Shown here piece after piece: positions 55,803 through 64,000 of a stretch of 64,000 bases of DNA; position 1 is the first letter of the stretch; each line of letters begins with the position of its first letter. The notes beneath the pieces are model-generated. The model saw only the letters and a program-made list of their open reading frames with translations. It did not search any database and had not been told where the DNA came from. This DNA comes from Candidatus Kapaibacterium sp. (lineage in GTDB: Bacteria > Bacteroidota > Ignavibacteria > Kapaibacteriales > HRBIN21): contig CALKEU010000009.1 of NCBI GenBank assembly GCA_938084565.1, forward strand, positions 22,522-86,521, in the 5' to 3' direction. Both the position numbers and the translations under genes were made by a program.

Positions 55803-57821
55803 ATGGCCGTGGAAAAGCGCGTGCACATCCTCACCACACCCATTTCCCGAGCTCGCTACCGCCTCCGATACGAAGAGGAGCTGAATCCAGCACAATTACA
55901 AGCTGTCATGCACCACCACGGAGCAGCTCTTGTCATCGCCGGTGCCGGAACAGGTAAGACACGAACGCTCGCCTACCGTGTGGCTCGCTTGGTCGAAGAC
56001 GGGGTACCGCCGGAGAGCATCCTCCTTGTGACGTTCACGCGCAAAGCTGCCCGGGAGCTTCTACACCGTGCAGCCCAGCTCCTCGACGGCCGCTGTGAGC
56101 GTGTCGCTGGAGGCACCTTCCACTCGTTTGCCTACGCAATCCTGCGTCGCTATGGCCAGGCCCTTGGGCTCCCTTCTCGTTTTACCGTCCTGGACCAAAG
56201 TGATGCCACCGATGTCCTGGACCTGCTCCGAGCTGAGCTGCTCAGCAATCGCCAGAGACGCTTCCCGCAGAAGAAGACGCTCTACGACATTTACACAGCC
56301 GCTCTCAACCGCTGCAGTACCATTGGCCAGATTGTTGCTCTCGAATACCCTCACTTTGAGCACCTCACCCCAGAGCTTGAGCAGCTCTACAGCTCCTACC
56401 GCGCTTACAAACGCCGCCACGGGCTGCTGGATTACGATGACCTCCTCCTCTTCCTCTACCAGCTGCTCGAAGAGCACCCTGCCATTCGGGCACAAATCCA
56501 CGCCCAATTCCGCTTCATTATGGTGGACGAGTATCAGGACACCAATCCACTCCAACATCGCATCAGCGTGCTGCTGGCAGGACCAGAAGAGAACATTCTC
56601 GCCGTCGGGGACGATGCCCAGAGTATCTATGCCTTCCGCGGAGCCGATATTCGCAACATTGTCGAGTTCCCACACTCCTTCCGCCACTGTACCCTCATCA
56701 GGCTCGAGGAGAACTACCGTAGCACGCAGCCAATACTCGATGTGGCCAACGCCATCATTGCTCGCGCAGCCTATGGTTACGCCAAGCGCCTCTGGAGCCG
56801 CCAGACGGAGGGACCTCGGCCGCTCCTCCTACAGGCTGAAGATGAGCACCAGCAATCCCTCTTCCTCGTGCAGCAAATCCTTGAATTCCGGGAGCAGGGG
56901 ATCCCCTTCTCGGAGATTGCCGTCCTGGCTCGCGCCAGCCACCATTTCGTCGACTTAGAGCTTGAGCTTGCCCGGGCGGGCATTCCCTACCGCAAATTCG
57001 GCGGCCTCAAGTTTGTCGAAACCGCTCACGTCAAGGATCTCCTCGCACTGGCTCGCATTGTGTATAACCTCACCGATGCAGTCAGCTGGTACCGAGTCCT
57101 CCTCTTGCTCGACGGGATTGGTCCCCGAACGGCGCAGCGAGTCATTGAGAGCATTCGCGAGGGGCATCTGCGCTGGGATGATCCACATAGCATGGCAGCA
57201 TTGCTGCCCACACTGGCCCCACACTGCCGCGCGCCTCTTCTCCAACTGTGGGATATGCTCTCGGCTCTCCACTCCCTCCTCGTACGGCAGACACCAGCTG
57301 CCGAGCTCCTACACCAACTGGCAGAGTTCTACCGCCCGATCTTGCAGAACCGCTACGATGACCACCACAGGCGCTGGAAGGATATTGAAGCCGTGGTACT
57401 CCTAGCCGAACGCTACCAGGAGCTCGAAGAGTTCTTGGCTGACCTTGTGCTCGATCCCCCCACAGCGAGCATCATCGAGGTTGTAGCACCTAGCCATGAC
57501 GAGCCTCCGTTGACGCTCTCGACAGTACACTCTGCCAAAGGGCTGGAGTGGCAGGCCGTCTTCCTCATCACTCTCCTCGATGGCCACTTTCCCCCAAAGG
57601 CTGCCTACGGCTCTGCAGAAGCCTTCGAGGAAGAACGTCGTCTATTCTACGTGGCATGTACTCGCGCTAAGCGCTACCTCTACCTTCTCTATCCCCTCCG
57701 AGTCGCCGAGTACGGGGCTGGCTGGGCCTTCAGTAAACCGTCCCCCTTCCTCGCCGAGCTCGACGATGGTCTCGTCGAACACGGCAGACTTGCAACTGTC
57801 GATCCACTCAAGGGGGAGTAA
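55803..57821 (+). CDS. UvrD/Rep-family ATP-dependent DNA helicase
   Basis: LNPAQLQAVMHHHGAALVIAGAGTGKTRTLAYRVARLV; FIMVDEYQDTNPLQHRI; VGDDAQSIYAFRGAD; TLSTVHSAKGLEWQAVFLI; RRLFYVACTRAKRYLYL. Confidence 0.94.
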   Translation: MAVEKRVHILTTPISRARYRLRYEEELNPAQLQAVMHHHGAALVIAGAGTGKTRTLAYRVARLVEDGVPPESILLVTFTRKAARELLHRAAQLLDGRCERVAGGTFHSFAYAILRRYGQALGLPSRFTVLDQSDATDVLDLLRAELLSNRQRRFPQKKTLYDIYTAALNRCSTIGQIVALEYPHFEHLTPELEQLYSSYRAYKRRHGLLDYDDLLLFLYQLLEEHPAIRAQIHAQFRFIMVDEYQDTNPLQHRISVLLAGPEENILAVGDDAQSIYAFRGADIRNIVEFPHSFRHCTLIRLEENYRSTQPILDVANAIIARAAYGYAKRLWSRQTEGPRPLLLQAEDEHQQSLFLVQQILEFREQGIPFSEIAVLARASHHFVDLELELARAGIPYRKFGGLKFVETAHVKDLLALARIVYNLTDAVSWYRVLLLLDGIGPRTAQRVIESIREGHLRWDDPHSMAALLPTLAPHCRAPLLQLWDMLSALHSLLVRQTPAAELLHQLAEFYRPILQNRYDDHHRRWKDIEAVVLLAERYQELEEFLADLVLDPPTASIIEVVAPSHDEPPLTLSTVHSAKGLEWQAVFLITLLDGHFPPKAAYGSAEAFEEERRLFYVACTRAKRYLYLLYPLRVAEYGAGWAFSKPSPFLAELDDGLVEHGRLATVDPLKGE

Positions 57822-57824
57822 GCT

Positions 57825-58538
57825 ATGGGCGTGTCCGGAGGCGCCGTTTGGATTACCGGTGCAAGCAGCGGCATTGGGAAAGCTGTGGTACATCGGCTGG
57901 CCCACGAGGGATACAGCGTCGTTGCCACTGCGCGGCGCACCCATCGCCTCCGGCAGCTAGCACGCTTGTCCGAGCATATCTACGCTCTGCCATGCGACTG
58001 CACAGATCCCGACGCCGTGGCCGGTACAGCCGAGGAGCTCTTGCACCGGTTCGGGACTATCCGTGCCCTCATCCACTGCGTGGGAGCTGCCGTCTTTAAA
58101 CCTCTCGGGCAGACCTCTCTGGAGGAAGTTGAAAACCTCTTCCGAGCCAACGTACAAGCTCTCTTCCTCTGCCTGCAAGCTGTGCTTCCGGCCATGGTGC
58201 GGCAGAGCTCCGGCGTCATTATCCACATCAGTTCTGTGGCTGCCCTAAAGGCGTTCCCCTCCTCGTCCGTATACGGTGCCTTCAAGGCAGCGGCTGCACA
58301 TATGCTTCGGGCTCTCCGGGAGGAAGTTCGTTCGGCAGGCATTGCCATTGTGAATCTCCACGTCGGGGCAACTGCAACACCCCTATGGCAGCCCTCTCTG
58401 CGCCGACGGTGGAGCTATCGGATGCTACAGCCGGAAGATGTCGCCGAAACTGTCTGCGCTCTCCTCCGCCTTGCAGAACGCCCGCGCTTGCTGCCGGAAG
58501 AGCTTGTCCTGCGGCCCCAGCTGGGGGATCTCCCATGA
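57825..58538 (+). CDS. SDR family oxidoreductase
   Basis: AVWITGASSGIGKAVVHRLAHEGYSVVATARR; Ser-Tyr-x3-Lys: HISSVAALKAFPSSSVYGAFKAA. Confidence 0.93.
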   Translation: MGVSGGAVWITGASSGIGKAVVHRLAHEGYSVVATARRTHRLRQLARLSEHIYALPCDCTDPDAVAGTAEELLHRFGTIRALIHCVGAAVFKPLGQTSLEEVENLFRANVQALFLCLQAVLPAMVRQSSGVIIHISSVAALKAFPSSSVYGAFKAAAAHMLRALREEVRSAGIAIVNLHVGATATPLWQPSLRRRWSYRMLQPEDVAETVCALLRLAERPRLLPEELVLRPQLGDLP

Positions 58539-60397
58539 AGCGGCGTCGCATTCTTGCAGACCATCTGGCCACCATCGTCGCTACGCTGCCGACTTCCCCG
58601 GGCGTTTATCTCTTCCGGAATGCCGCCGGCACGGTCATCTACGTCGGCAAGGCAAAGAATCTCCGACAGCGCGTGCGCTCGTACTTCCAGTCCAGCCGGC
58701 CTACTGACGCCAAAACGCAAGCCCTCGTACGCAATATCGCCCACATCGAGTATATCGCTACCGACACCGAAGTTGAGGCCCTCATCCTGGAGAACACTCT
58801 CATCAAGCGCCACAAGCCTCGGTACAACATCCTGCTGCGCGATGACAAATCCTATCCCTTCATCCGTGTCACCCACGAACCCTATCCCCGGATCTTCCTG
58901 ACACGCCGGCTCGTGCGGGATGGGAGCCTCTACTTTGGTCCGTACACCAACGCCACATATGCGAAGCATCTGCTGCGGACACTCCGAGCACTCTTTCCCC
59001 TCCGGAGCTGCGATCTGCCGCTGACGGAGGCCTCGATTCGCCAAGGGAAATTTCGAGTCTGCCTGGATTACCACATCGGTAAGTGCCTGGGCCCATGCGT
59101 GGGGTACATCTCTCGCGAGGAGTATGCTCGCTACATTCAGCAAGCCACGGAAGTTCTCCGCGGACGCACGAGCCAGGTCGCTCGTGAACTTGAAGCGCAG
59201 ATGCACGCGCTGGCCGAACAGCTGCGCTTTGAAGAAGCAGCTCTCGTCCGCAACCGCCTCCGCATCCTCCAGGAGTATACCGATCGGCAGAAAGTTATGA
59301 GCACCGAACCTCTCGACCGGGATGTACTCGGTCTTGCCATGCAGGGCAGTACCGCTTGCGCCGTCTTCCTGAGCATTCGTGAGGGCAAACTGCTCGACAA
59401 GCGCCACGTCCTCCTCCAGCACGCCGAGGGCATCGAACGTGCCACCCTCCTTCAAGCCGTATTGGAGCAGTGGTATCTGCAGCAGTCCGACATCCCGGCG
59501 GAAATCCTCCTACCTGAACAGCCCGAGCAGCCAGCGCTTCTGACACAGTGGCTCAGCAACCGACGTGGCACCCCGGTTCAGCTCATCGTCCCCGAAGCCG
59601 ATGACGAGGCACAGCTGATCCGCATGGCAGAGCTAAACGCACGGGCCGTTGTGGAGCAACATCTGATTCAGCAAGCCCAGAAAGCCCGGCGTCTCCCAAC
59701 GGCCCTCTATGCTCTGCAGCAAGATGCACAGCTACCCACCCTGCCTCGCCGCATTGCCTGTATTGACAACTCCCACCTCCATGGCACTGATCTCGTCTCA
59801 GCTCTTGTCGTCTTTGTTGATGGCAAGCCGCGTACGTCCGAATATCGGCGTTTCCGCCTGGAGCAAGCTTTCGGCAACGATGACTTTGCGGCCATGCGCG
59901 AGGTTGTCCGACGCTATGCCCGCCGTATCCAGGAGGGGCAGGACGCTGCTCCCGACCTGCTCCTCATCGATGGAGGTCGGGGGCAGCTCTCTGCGGCTCT
60001 TCAGGCTCTGGCCGAAAGCGGACTTGCCGGGCGCTTCCCTGTCCTTGCTCTTGCCAAACGGCTCGAAGAGCTCTTCCGCCCCGAGGAGCCCGAACCCCTG
60101 CTGCTGCCGAAAACCTCCGAGAGCCTTCGCCTACTCCAACGAATTCGCAACGAAGCACACCGCTTTGCTGTCGAATACCATCGCCTCCGACGCCACAAAC
60201 GCACCCTCCAGACCCAGCTGACGGCCATCCCTGGCATCGGCCCTCGCAGCGCGCAGAAACTCCTCTCGACTTTCGGCTCGGTGGAGCGCATCCGTACAGC
60301 ATCGCTGGAAGAGCTACGCCGGACCGTTGCCCCCCGGCAGGCAATGGCCGTCTACCGCTATTTCCACCCCACCGACCCCTCGCCATCGACCCCTTAG
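58535..60397 (+). CDS. uvrC: excinuclease ABC subunit C
   Basis: LPTSPGVYLFRNAAGTVIYVGKAKNLRQRVRSYF; FPLRSCDLPL...RVCLDYHIGKCLGPCVGYIS; C-terminal HhH AIPGIGPRSAQKLLSTFGSVERI. Confidence 0.95.
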   Translation: MKRRRILADHLATIVATLPTSPGVYLFRNAAGTVIYVGKAKNLRQRVRSYFQSSRPTDAKTQALVRNIAHIEYIATDTEVEALILENTLIKRHKPRYNILLRDDKSYPFIRVTHEPYPRIFLTRRLVRDGSLYFGPYTNATYAKHLLRTLRALFPLRSCDLPLTEASIRQGKFRVCLDYHIGKCLGPCVGYISREEYARYIQQATEVLRGRTSQVARELEAQMHALAEQLRFEEAALVRNRLRILQEYTDRQKVMSTEPLDRDVLGLAMQGSTACAVFLSIREGKLLDKRHVLLQHAEGIERATLLQAVLEQWYLQQSDIPAEILLPEQPEQPALLTQWLSNRRGTPVQLIVPEADDEAQLIRMAELNARAVVEQHLIQQAQKARRLPTALYALQQDAQLPTLPRRIACIDNSHLHGTDLVSALVVFVDGKPRTSEYRRFRLEQAFGNDDFAAMREVVRRYARRIQEGQDAAPDLLLIDGGRGQLSAALQALAESGLAGRFPVLALAKRLEELFRPEEPEPLLLPKTSESLRLLQRIRNEAHRFAVEYHRLRRHKRTLQTQLTAIPGIGPRSAQKLLSTFGSVERIRTASLEELRRTVAPRQAMAVYRYFHPTDPSPSTP

Positions 60398-60461
60398 ACA
60401 AGGGAAGCTGGCACCAGAGGTGCACTGCTTACCCGAGTGCGTTGGCAAGGAAGATATCGCC

Positions 60462-60971
60462 ATGCAACCACCCCGCCAATGGACTTACTCCATATTGCTT
60501 GGGAGCACGATGCTCATTCTCAGTGCCTGCCAGAGCACAGCCCGCTTCGCCCAACTCTCCGGTGAACCCGCCCGCCCTACTGGAGGACACACGAGCTCCT
60601 CAGTCCAAGAGCAGCTCCAGCGCGTGGTACAAGCGTGGATAGGCACTCCTTACTGTCGGGGTGGAGCAGAGGCCGGCTGTGTGGATTGCTCCGGTTTTGT
60701 ACAGCAGGTGTTCGCTGCGCTCGGCATTCAACTTCCACGGACTAGTCTCGAGCAAGCTCGCGTTGGATCCAGTGTCCAGGAACCTCTGGCACCCGGAGAT
60801 TTAGTCATTGTCTCGGCCGCCGGGCAAGTACGTCATGTGGCTATCTACCTTGGGAACGGACAGATTGTGCACGCCTCGCGCAGGCGCGGCGTCGTGATCG
60901 AACCGCTGCAGGCGCTCTTCCACATCGGCCCCCACCTCCACTTCCGCCGCATCCTTCCGGCAGATGGCTAA
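60462..60971 (+). CDS. C40 (NlpC/P60) family peptidase lipoprotein
   Basis: Lipobox MLILSACQ; WIGTPYCRGGAEAGCVDCSGFVQQVFAALGIQLPRTSLEQ...PGDLVIVSAAGQVRHVAIYLGNGQIVHAS. Confidence 0.9.
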   Translation: MQPPRQWTYSILLGSTMLILSACQSTARFAQLSGEPARPTGGHTSSSVQEQLQRVVQAWIGTPYCRGGAEAGCVDCSGFVQQVFAALGIQLPRTSLEQARVGSSVQEPLAPGDLVIVSAAGQVRHVAIYLGNGQIVHASRRRGVVIEPLQALFHIGPHLHFRRILPADG

Positions 60972-61103
60972 AGCCCCAAGCCACGGCACACAGAACTGCC
61001 AGCTCGACAGTCTCTGCGGCGGAATTTTCTGCCACAATGGCCTACCGAGCAACTTGGCATGCGGTTGCATTCTCTCCTTCCATGGCGTTGCTCACACAAC
61101 CGG

Positions 61104-61125
61104 CATGTGCAATAAACATGTGCAA
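61104..61125 (+). promoter_or_regulatory. direct repeat CATGTGCAA-N4-CATGTGCAA in the hsp20 leader
   Basis: catgtgcaa (61104-61112), tail taaa, catgtgcaa (61117-61125), just upstream of the cggaggag SD and the hsp20 ATG at 61144. Confidence 0.4.
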
Positions 61126-61143
61126 CAAAACGGAGGAGAAGCC

Positions 61144-61587
61144 ATGACGCTGGTGCGATTCGAGCCGTCGCGGACTCTTGAGTCCATGTTGCGGCGCTTC
61201 GATGAGCTCTTCGATGACGTAGTCCGCCTCACCCCCTTCCGTGTGGAAGGTGCTAACTTCTCGCCACGGGTGGACATTTCGGAGGATGAGAACAACGTCT
61301 ACATCCGGGCGGAGCTACCGGGCGTGGCGAAGGAGGATGTCAAAGTCACGCTCTCCGATGACCGAGTGCTGACCATCCGCGGCGAGAAGAAGCAGGAGCG
61401 GAAGGTGGAGTCGGAGAACTTCTTGCGGATGGAGCGTCTCTTCGGGAGCTTCTGCCGTAGCTTCGTGCTGCCGGAGAACGTGGCCACCGATAAGATTGAG
61501 GCGAAATTCGACAACGGTGTGCTCTCGCTCACGCTCCCGAAGCTTGAGCCCTCCAAGCCGAAGGAGGTCGAGATCGCCGTCCGCTAA
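61144..61587 (+). CDS. Hsp20/alpha-crystallin small heat shock protein
   Basis: [51 protein letters not shown]...[12 protein letters not shown]; strong SD GGAGGAG. Confidence 0.94.
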   Translation: MTLVRFEPSRTLESMLRRFDELFDDVVRLTPFRVEGANFSPRVDISEDENNVYIRAELPGVAKEDVKVTLSDDRVLTIRGEKKQERKVESENFLRMERLFGSFCRSFVLPENVATDKIEAKFDNGVLSLTLPKLEPSKPKEVEIAVR

Positions 61588-61608
61588 GGCTCTCCTGACA
61601 GCACAGCC

Positions 61609-61650
61609 GGCGGGAAGGGTATGCACGGCCTTCCCGCCACTGCTCTTTTT
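61609..61650 (+). terminator. 10-bp perfect hairpin then T-run between hsp20 and dnaK
   Basis: GGCGGGAAGG-gtatgcacgg-CCTTCCCGCC (61609-61638) followed by actgctcTTTTT. Confidence 0.7.
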
Positions 61651-61681
61651 GACAAGTTCCACAAGAGCGACAAAGCCTGAC

Positions 61682-63589
61682 ATGGGACGTATCGTTGGCA
61701 TCGATCTGGGGACAACCAATTCCGTCGTTGCCGTCATGGAAGGGGGGCAGCCCGTAGTCATTCCCAACAGCGAGGGTTCCCGGCTGACCCCTTCAGTGGT
61801 AGCTTTCACTAAGACAGGCGAACGCCTGGTAGGGGCTGCCGCGAAACGGCAAGCCATCGTCAATCCGAAGAATACCGTCTACTCCATCAAGCGCTTCATG
61901 GGCCGCCGGCCGGAGGAAGTGCATCAGGAAATGCTTATGGTGCCGTACAAGGTCGTGCCGTCGCCCGACGGCAATGCCGTCCGCGTAGACATCGAAGGGC
62001 GGCTCTACGCACCGGAAGAGATCTCGGCTATGATCTTGCAGAAGCTCAAAACCGATGCCGAAGCCTACTTGGGGGAGAAGATCACCGATGCCGTCATTAC
62101 CGTCCCGGCATACTTCAACGATGCACAGCGGCAGGCCACTAAGATTGCAGGGGAAATCGCCGGCCTGAATGTACGGCGCATTATCAATGAGCCTACGGCT
62201 GCCGCCCTGGCTTACGGACTGGACAAGCGCGGACGCACGATGACTGTTGCCGTCTATGACTTAGGCGGCGGCACTTTCGACATCTCCATCCTTGAAATTG
62301 GCGAAGGGGTTTTCGAAGTCAAGGCCACAAGCGGTGATACACACCTGGGCGGGGACAACTTCGACCAGCGCTTGGTAGACTACATCGCCGATGAGTTCTA
62401 CAAGCACGAAGGGATCGACTTGCGGAAGGATCCCATGGCGCTGCAGCGGCTGCGCGAGGCGGCCGAGAAGGCCAAGATTGAACTGTCCCAGCTGTTGCAG
62501 ACCGAGATCAATCTCCCCTTCATTACCGCCACGGCGGAGGGGCCGAAACACCTGCAGATGACCATCACCCGCGCCAAGTTCGAGAGCCTCTGCGAGGACC
62601 TCTTCCAGAAAACGCTCGGGCCATGTCGGACGGCACTGGAGGCAGCAAAGTTAACCCCGGCCCAGATCGATGAGGTCATCCTCGTTGGTGGCTCAACTCG
62701 CATTCCACGCATCCAACAGCTTGTCCGAGAGTTCTTCGGCAAGGAGCCGAGCAAGAGCGTCAACCCCGATGAGGTCGTCGCCGTGGGAGCTGCTATCCAA
62801 GCCGCAGTACTGGCAGGTGAAGTGCGTGATGTGCTCCTGCTCGATGTCACCCCGCTATCCTTAGGGGTTGAGACCCTCGGTGGGGTCATGACAGTCCTCA
62901 TTCCGGCCAATACCACCATTCCGACGCGCAAGAGCGAGATCTTCACCACAGCCACAGACAACCAGACATCGGTTGAAATCCATGTGCTCCAAGGCGAGCG
63001 TCCGCTAGCCAAGGATAATCGCTCACTCGGACGCTTCCACTTGGATGGCATTCCACCGGCTCCGCGTGGCGTGCCCCAGATCGAGGTCACCTTCGACATC
63101 GATGCCAACGGTATTTTGACGGTGACCGCCCGCGACAGAGCCACGGGTAAGGAGCAGAGCATCCGCATCACGGGTGCCAGCACCCTGAGCAAAGAAGAGA
63201 TCGAGCGCATGAAGCGAGAAGCCCAAGAGCACGCCGAGGAGGACCGGCGGCGCCGTGAAGAAATCGAGCTCCGTAATCAGGCTGATGCTCTCGTCTACTC
63301 GACCGAGAAGCAGCTGCGGGAGCTTGGCGAAAAGCTCTCACCGGCCGATCGGGCGCGCATTGATCAGGCAAAGGAAGCGCTCCAGGCAGCACTGAAGAAC
63401 AACGCTCCGCCCAGCGAGCTCCGAGCTGCCATGGACAAGCTCAATCAGACCTGGAACGAAGTCTCTGTCCACCTCTACCAGCAGGCAGCTGCCTCGGCAC
63501 CATCGGCCGGAAATGAGCCCAGCTCCGGCAGCGATGGGGGTCGAGTCCAAGAGGCTGACTACCGCATCATCGACGACAACAAATCGTAA
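61682..63589 (+). CDS. dnaK: molecular chaperone DnaK (Hsp70)
   Basis: [32 protein letters not shown]...[18 protein letters not shown]...[17 protein letters not shown]. Confidence 0.97.
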   Translation: MGRIVGIDLGTTNSVVAVMEGGQPVVIPNSEGSRLTPSVVAFTKTGERLVGAAAKRQAIVNPKNTVYSIKRFMGRRPEEVHQEMLMVPYKVVPSPDGNAVRVDIEGRLYAPEEISAMILQKLKTDAEAYLGEKITDAVITVPAYFNDAQRQATKIAGEIAGLNVRRIINEPTAAALAYGLDKRGRTMTVAVYDLGGGTFDISILEIGEGVFEVKATSGDTHLGGDNFDQRLVDYIADEFYKHEGIDLRKDPMALQRLREAAEKAKIELSQLLQTEINLPFITATAEGPKHLQMTITRAKFESLCEDLFQKTLGPCRTALEAAKLTPAQIDEVILVGGSTRIPRIQQLVREFFGKEPSKSVNPDEVVAVGAAIQAAVLAGEVRDVLLLDVTPLSLGVETLGGVMTVLIPANTTIPTRKSEIFTTATDNQTSVEIHVLQGERPLAKDNRSLGRFHLDGIPPAPRGVPQIEVTFDIDANGILTVTARDRATGKEQSIRITGASTLSKEEIERMKREAQEHAEEDRRRREEIELRNQADALVYSTEKQLRELGEKLSPADRARIDQAKEALQAALKNNAPPSELRAAMDKLNQTWNEVSVHLYQQAAASAPSAGNEPSSGSDGGRVQEADYRIIDDNKS

Positions 63590-63594
63590 CCCTT

Positions 63595-63628
63595 GCGGGC
63601 ACCGTGCTCCGAGAGGGCCGGTGCCCGC
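63595..63628. terminator. 9-bp perfect inverted repeat between convergent dnaK and upp
   Basis: GCGGGCACC...GGTGCCCGC centred between the dnaK and upp stop codons; no T-run. Confidence 0.5.
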
Positions 63629-63634
63629 CCGTGT

Positions 63635-64000
63635 TCACACCTCCGTTCCTGTTGCACGATCGCCGGCATCGCCCAGACCAGGCACAATGAAGCCGTGCTC
63701 ATTGAGCCCTTGGTCAATGGCTGCCGTGAAGATGGGCACCTGTGGATAGCGCCGCCGCACCCGTGCAATACCCTCCGGTGCGGCGATGATGCAGAGGAGG
63801 CTTATGTGCTGGGCTCCACGAGCGCAGAGGCAGTCCAGTGCAACCTCCATACTGCCCCCAGTTGCCAGCATTGGATCGACCACGAATACGTGGGCTCCAG
63901 CCTCCAGGGGTGGGAGGTTCACATAGTAGAGCTCTGCTTCCAGCGTCCTTTCCTGGCGGCGGAGGCCCAGGTAGCCAATACGGGCTTCGGGGAACAGGTG
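63635..64000 (-). CDS. upp: uracil phosphoribosyltransferase (5' part beyond window)
   Basis: HLFPEARIGYLGLRRQERTLEAELYYVNLPPLEAGAHVFVVDPMLATGGSMEVALDCLCARGAQHISLLCIIAAPEGI. Frame open to the window end. Confidence 0.93.
   Translation of the reverse strand, partial: HLFPEARIGYLGLRRQERTLEAELYYVNLPPLEAGAHVFVVDPMLATGGSMEVALDCLCARGAQHISLLCIIAAPEGIARVRRRYPQVPIFTAAIDQGLNEHGFIVPGLGDAGDRATGTEV

Noticed and set aside
58415-59455. 346-aa ORF antisense to uvrC (and 7109-8131, 22116-23066, 17536-18486 likewise)
   Set aside because: Shadow ORFs opposite strongly recognisable genes, with no supporting motifs or start context.
60422-60440. GCACT-N9-AGTGC inverted repeat, considered as a CIRCE element
   Set aside because: CIRCE has 11 nt between these cores (GCACTC-N9-GAGTGC) with TTA/TAA flanks. 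Here spacing is 9 nt, flanks do not match, and it lies upstream of an NlpC/P60 gene rather than hsp20.
1-64000. CRISPR arrays, IS elements, phage genes, rRNA operons
   Set aside because: No regularly spaced repeats, transposase or integrase ORFs, phage structural genes or rRNA-like segments were seen on either strand.

Overview
This 64 kb window is a gene-dense, high-GC bacterial chromosome segment. Nearly all of it is explained by about 50 protein-coding genes plus two tRNAs. I saw no phage, IS element, CRISPR array or rRNA. Gene content (MurG, WaaA, outer-membrane-like proteins, two proteins with C-terminal tails resembling type IX secretion sorting domains, and TAnnTTTG-like boxes upstream of genes) suggests a Gram-negative of the Bacteroidota/Chlorobiota group; this placement is an inference. 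Recognisable blocks are: queF-queD-gltX; a sigma-54-type response regulator with cysS; dnaB; a compact operon of a VWA (BatA-like) protein, a WD40 protein, an AhpD-like protein and a J-domain coiled-coil protein; tandem family-5 solute-binding proteins; tRNA-Gln(CTG) and tRNA-Ala(CGC); a C39-peptidase ABC exporter with a HlyD adaptor; waaA; a fused 2-oxoacid dehydrogenase E1; ade; kbl; a split polysaccharide locus (polyprenyl sugar transferase, Gfo/Idh, Wzi-like protein, BY-kinase); rpsA; a pentaheme-motif cytochrome with a PKD-FGE-like lipoprotein; and comF-uvrD-SDR-uvrC-NlpC-hsp20-dnaK-upp. I found no unequivocal undescribed system. The best leads are the VWA/WD40/AhpD/J-domain operon, the exporter with no visible substrate, the recurring TAnnTTTG boxes, a 55-aa basic ORF missing from the supplied track, and the hairpin and direct repeat around hsp20-dnaK. 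Start codons were reassigned by eye where the supplied ORF was clearly over-extended.
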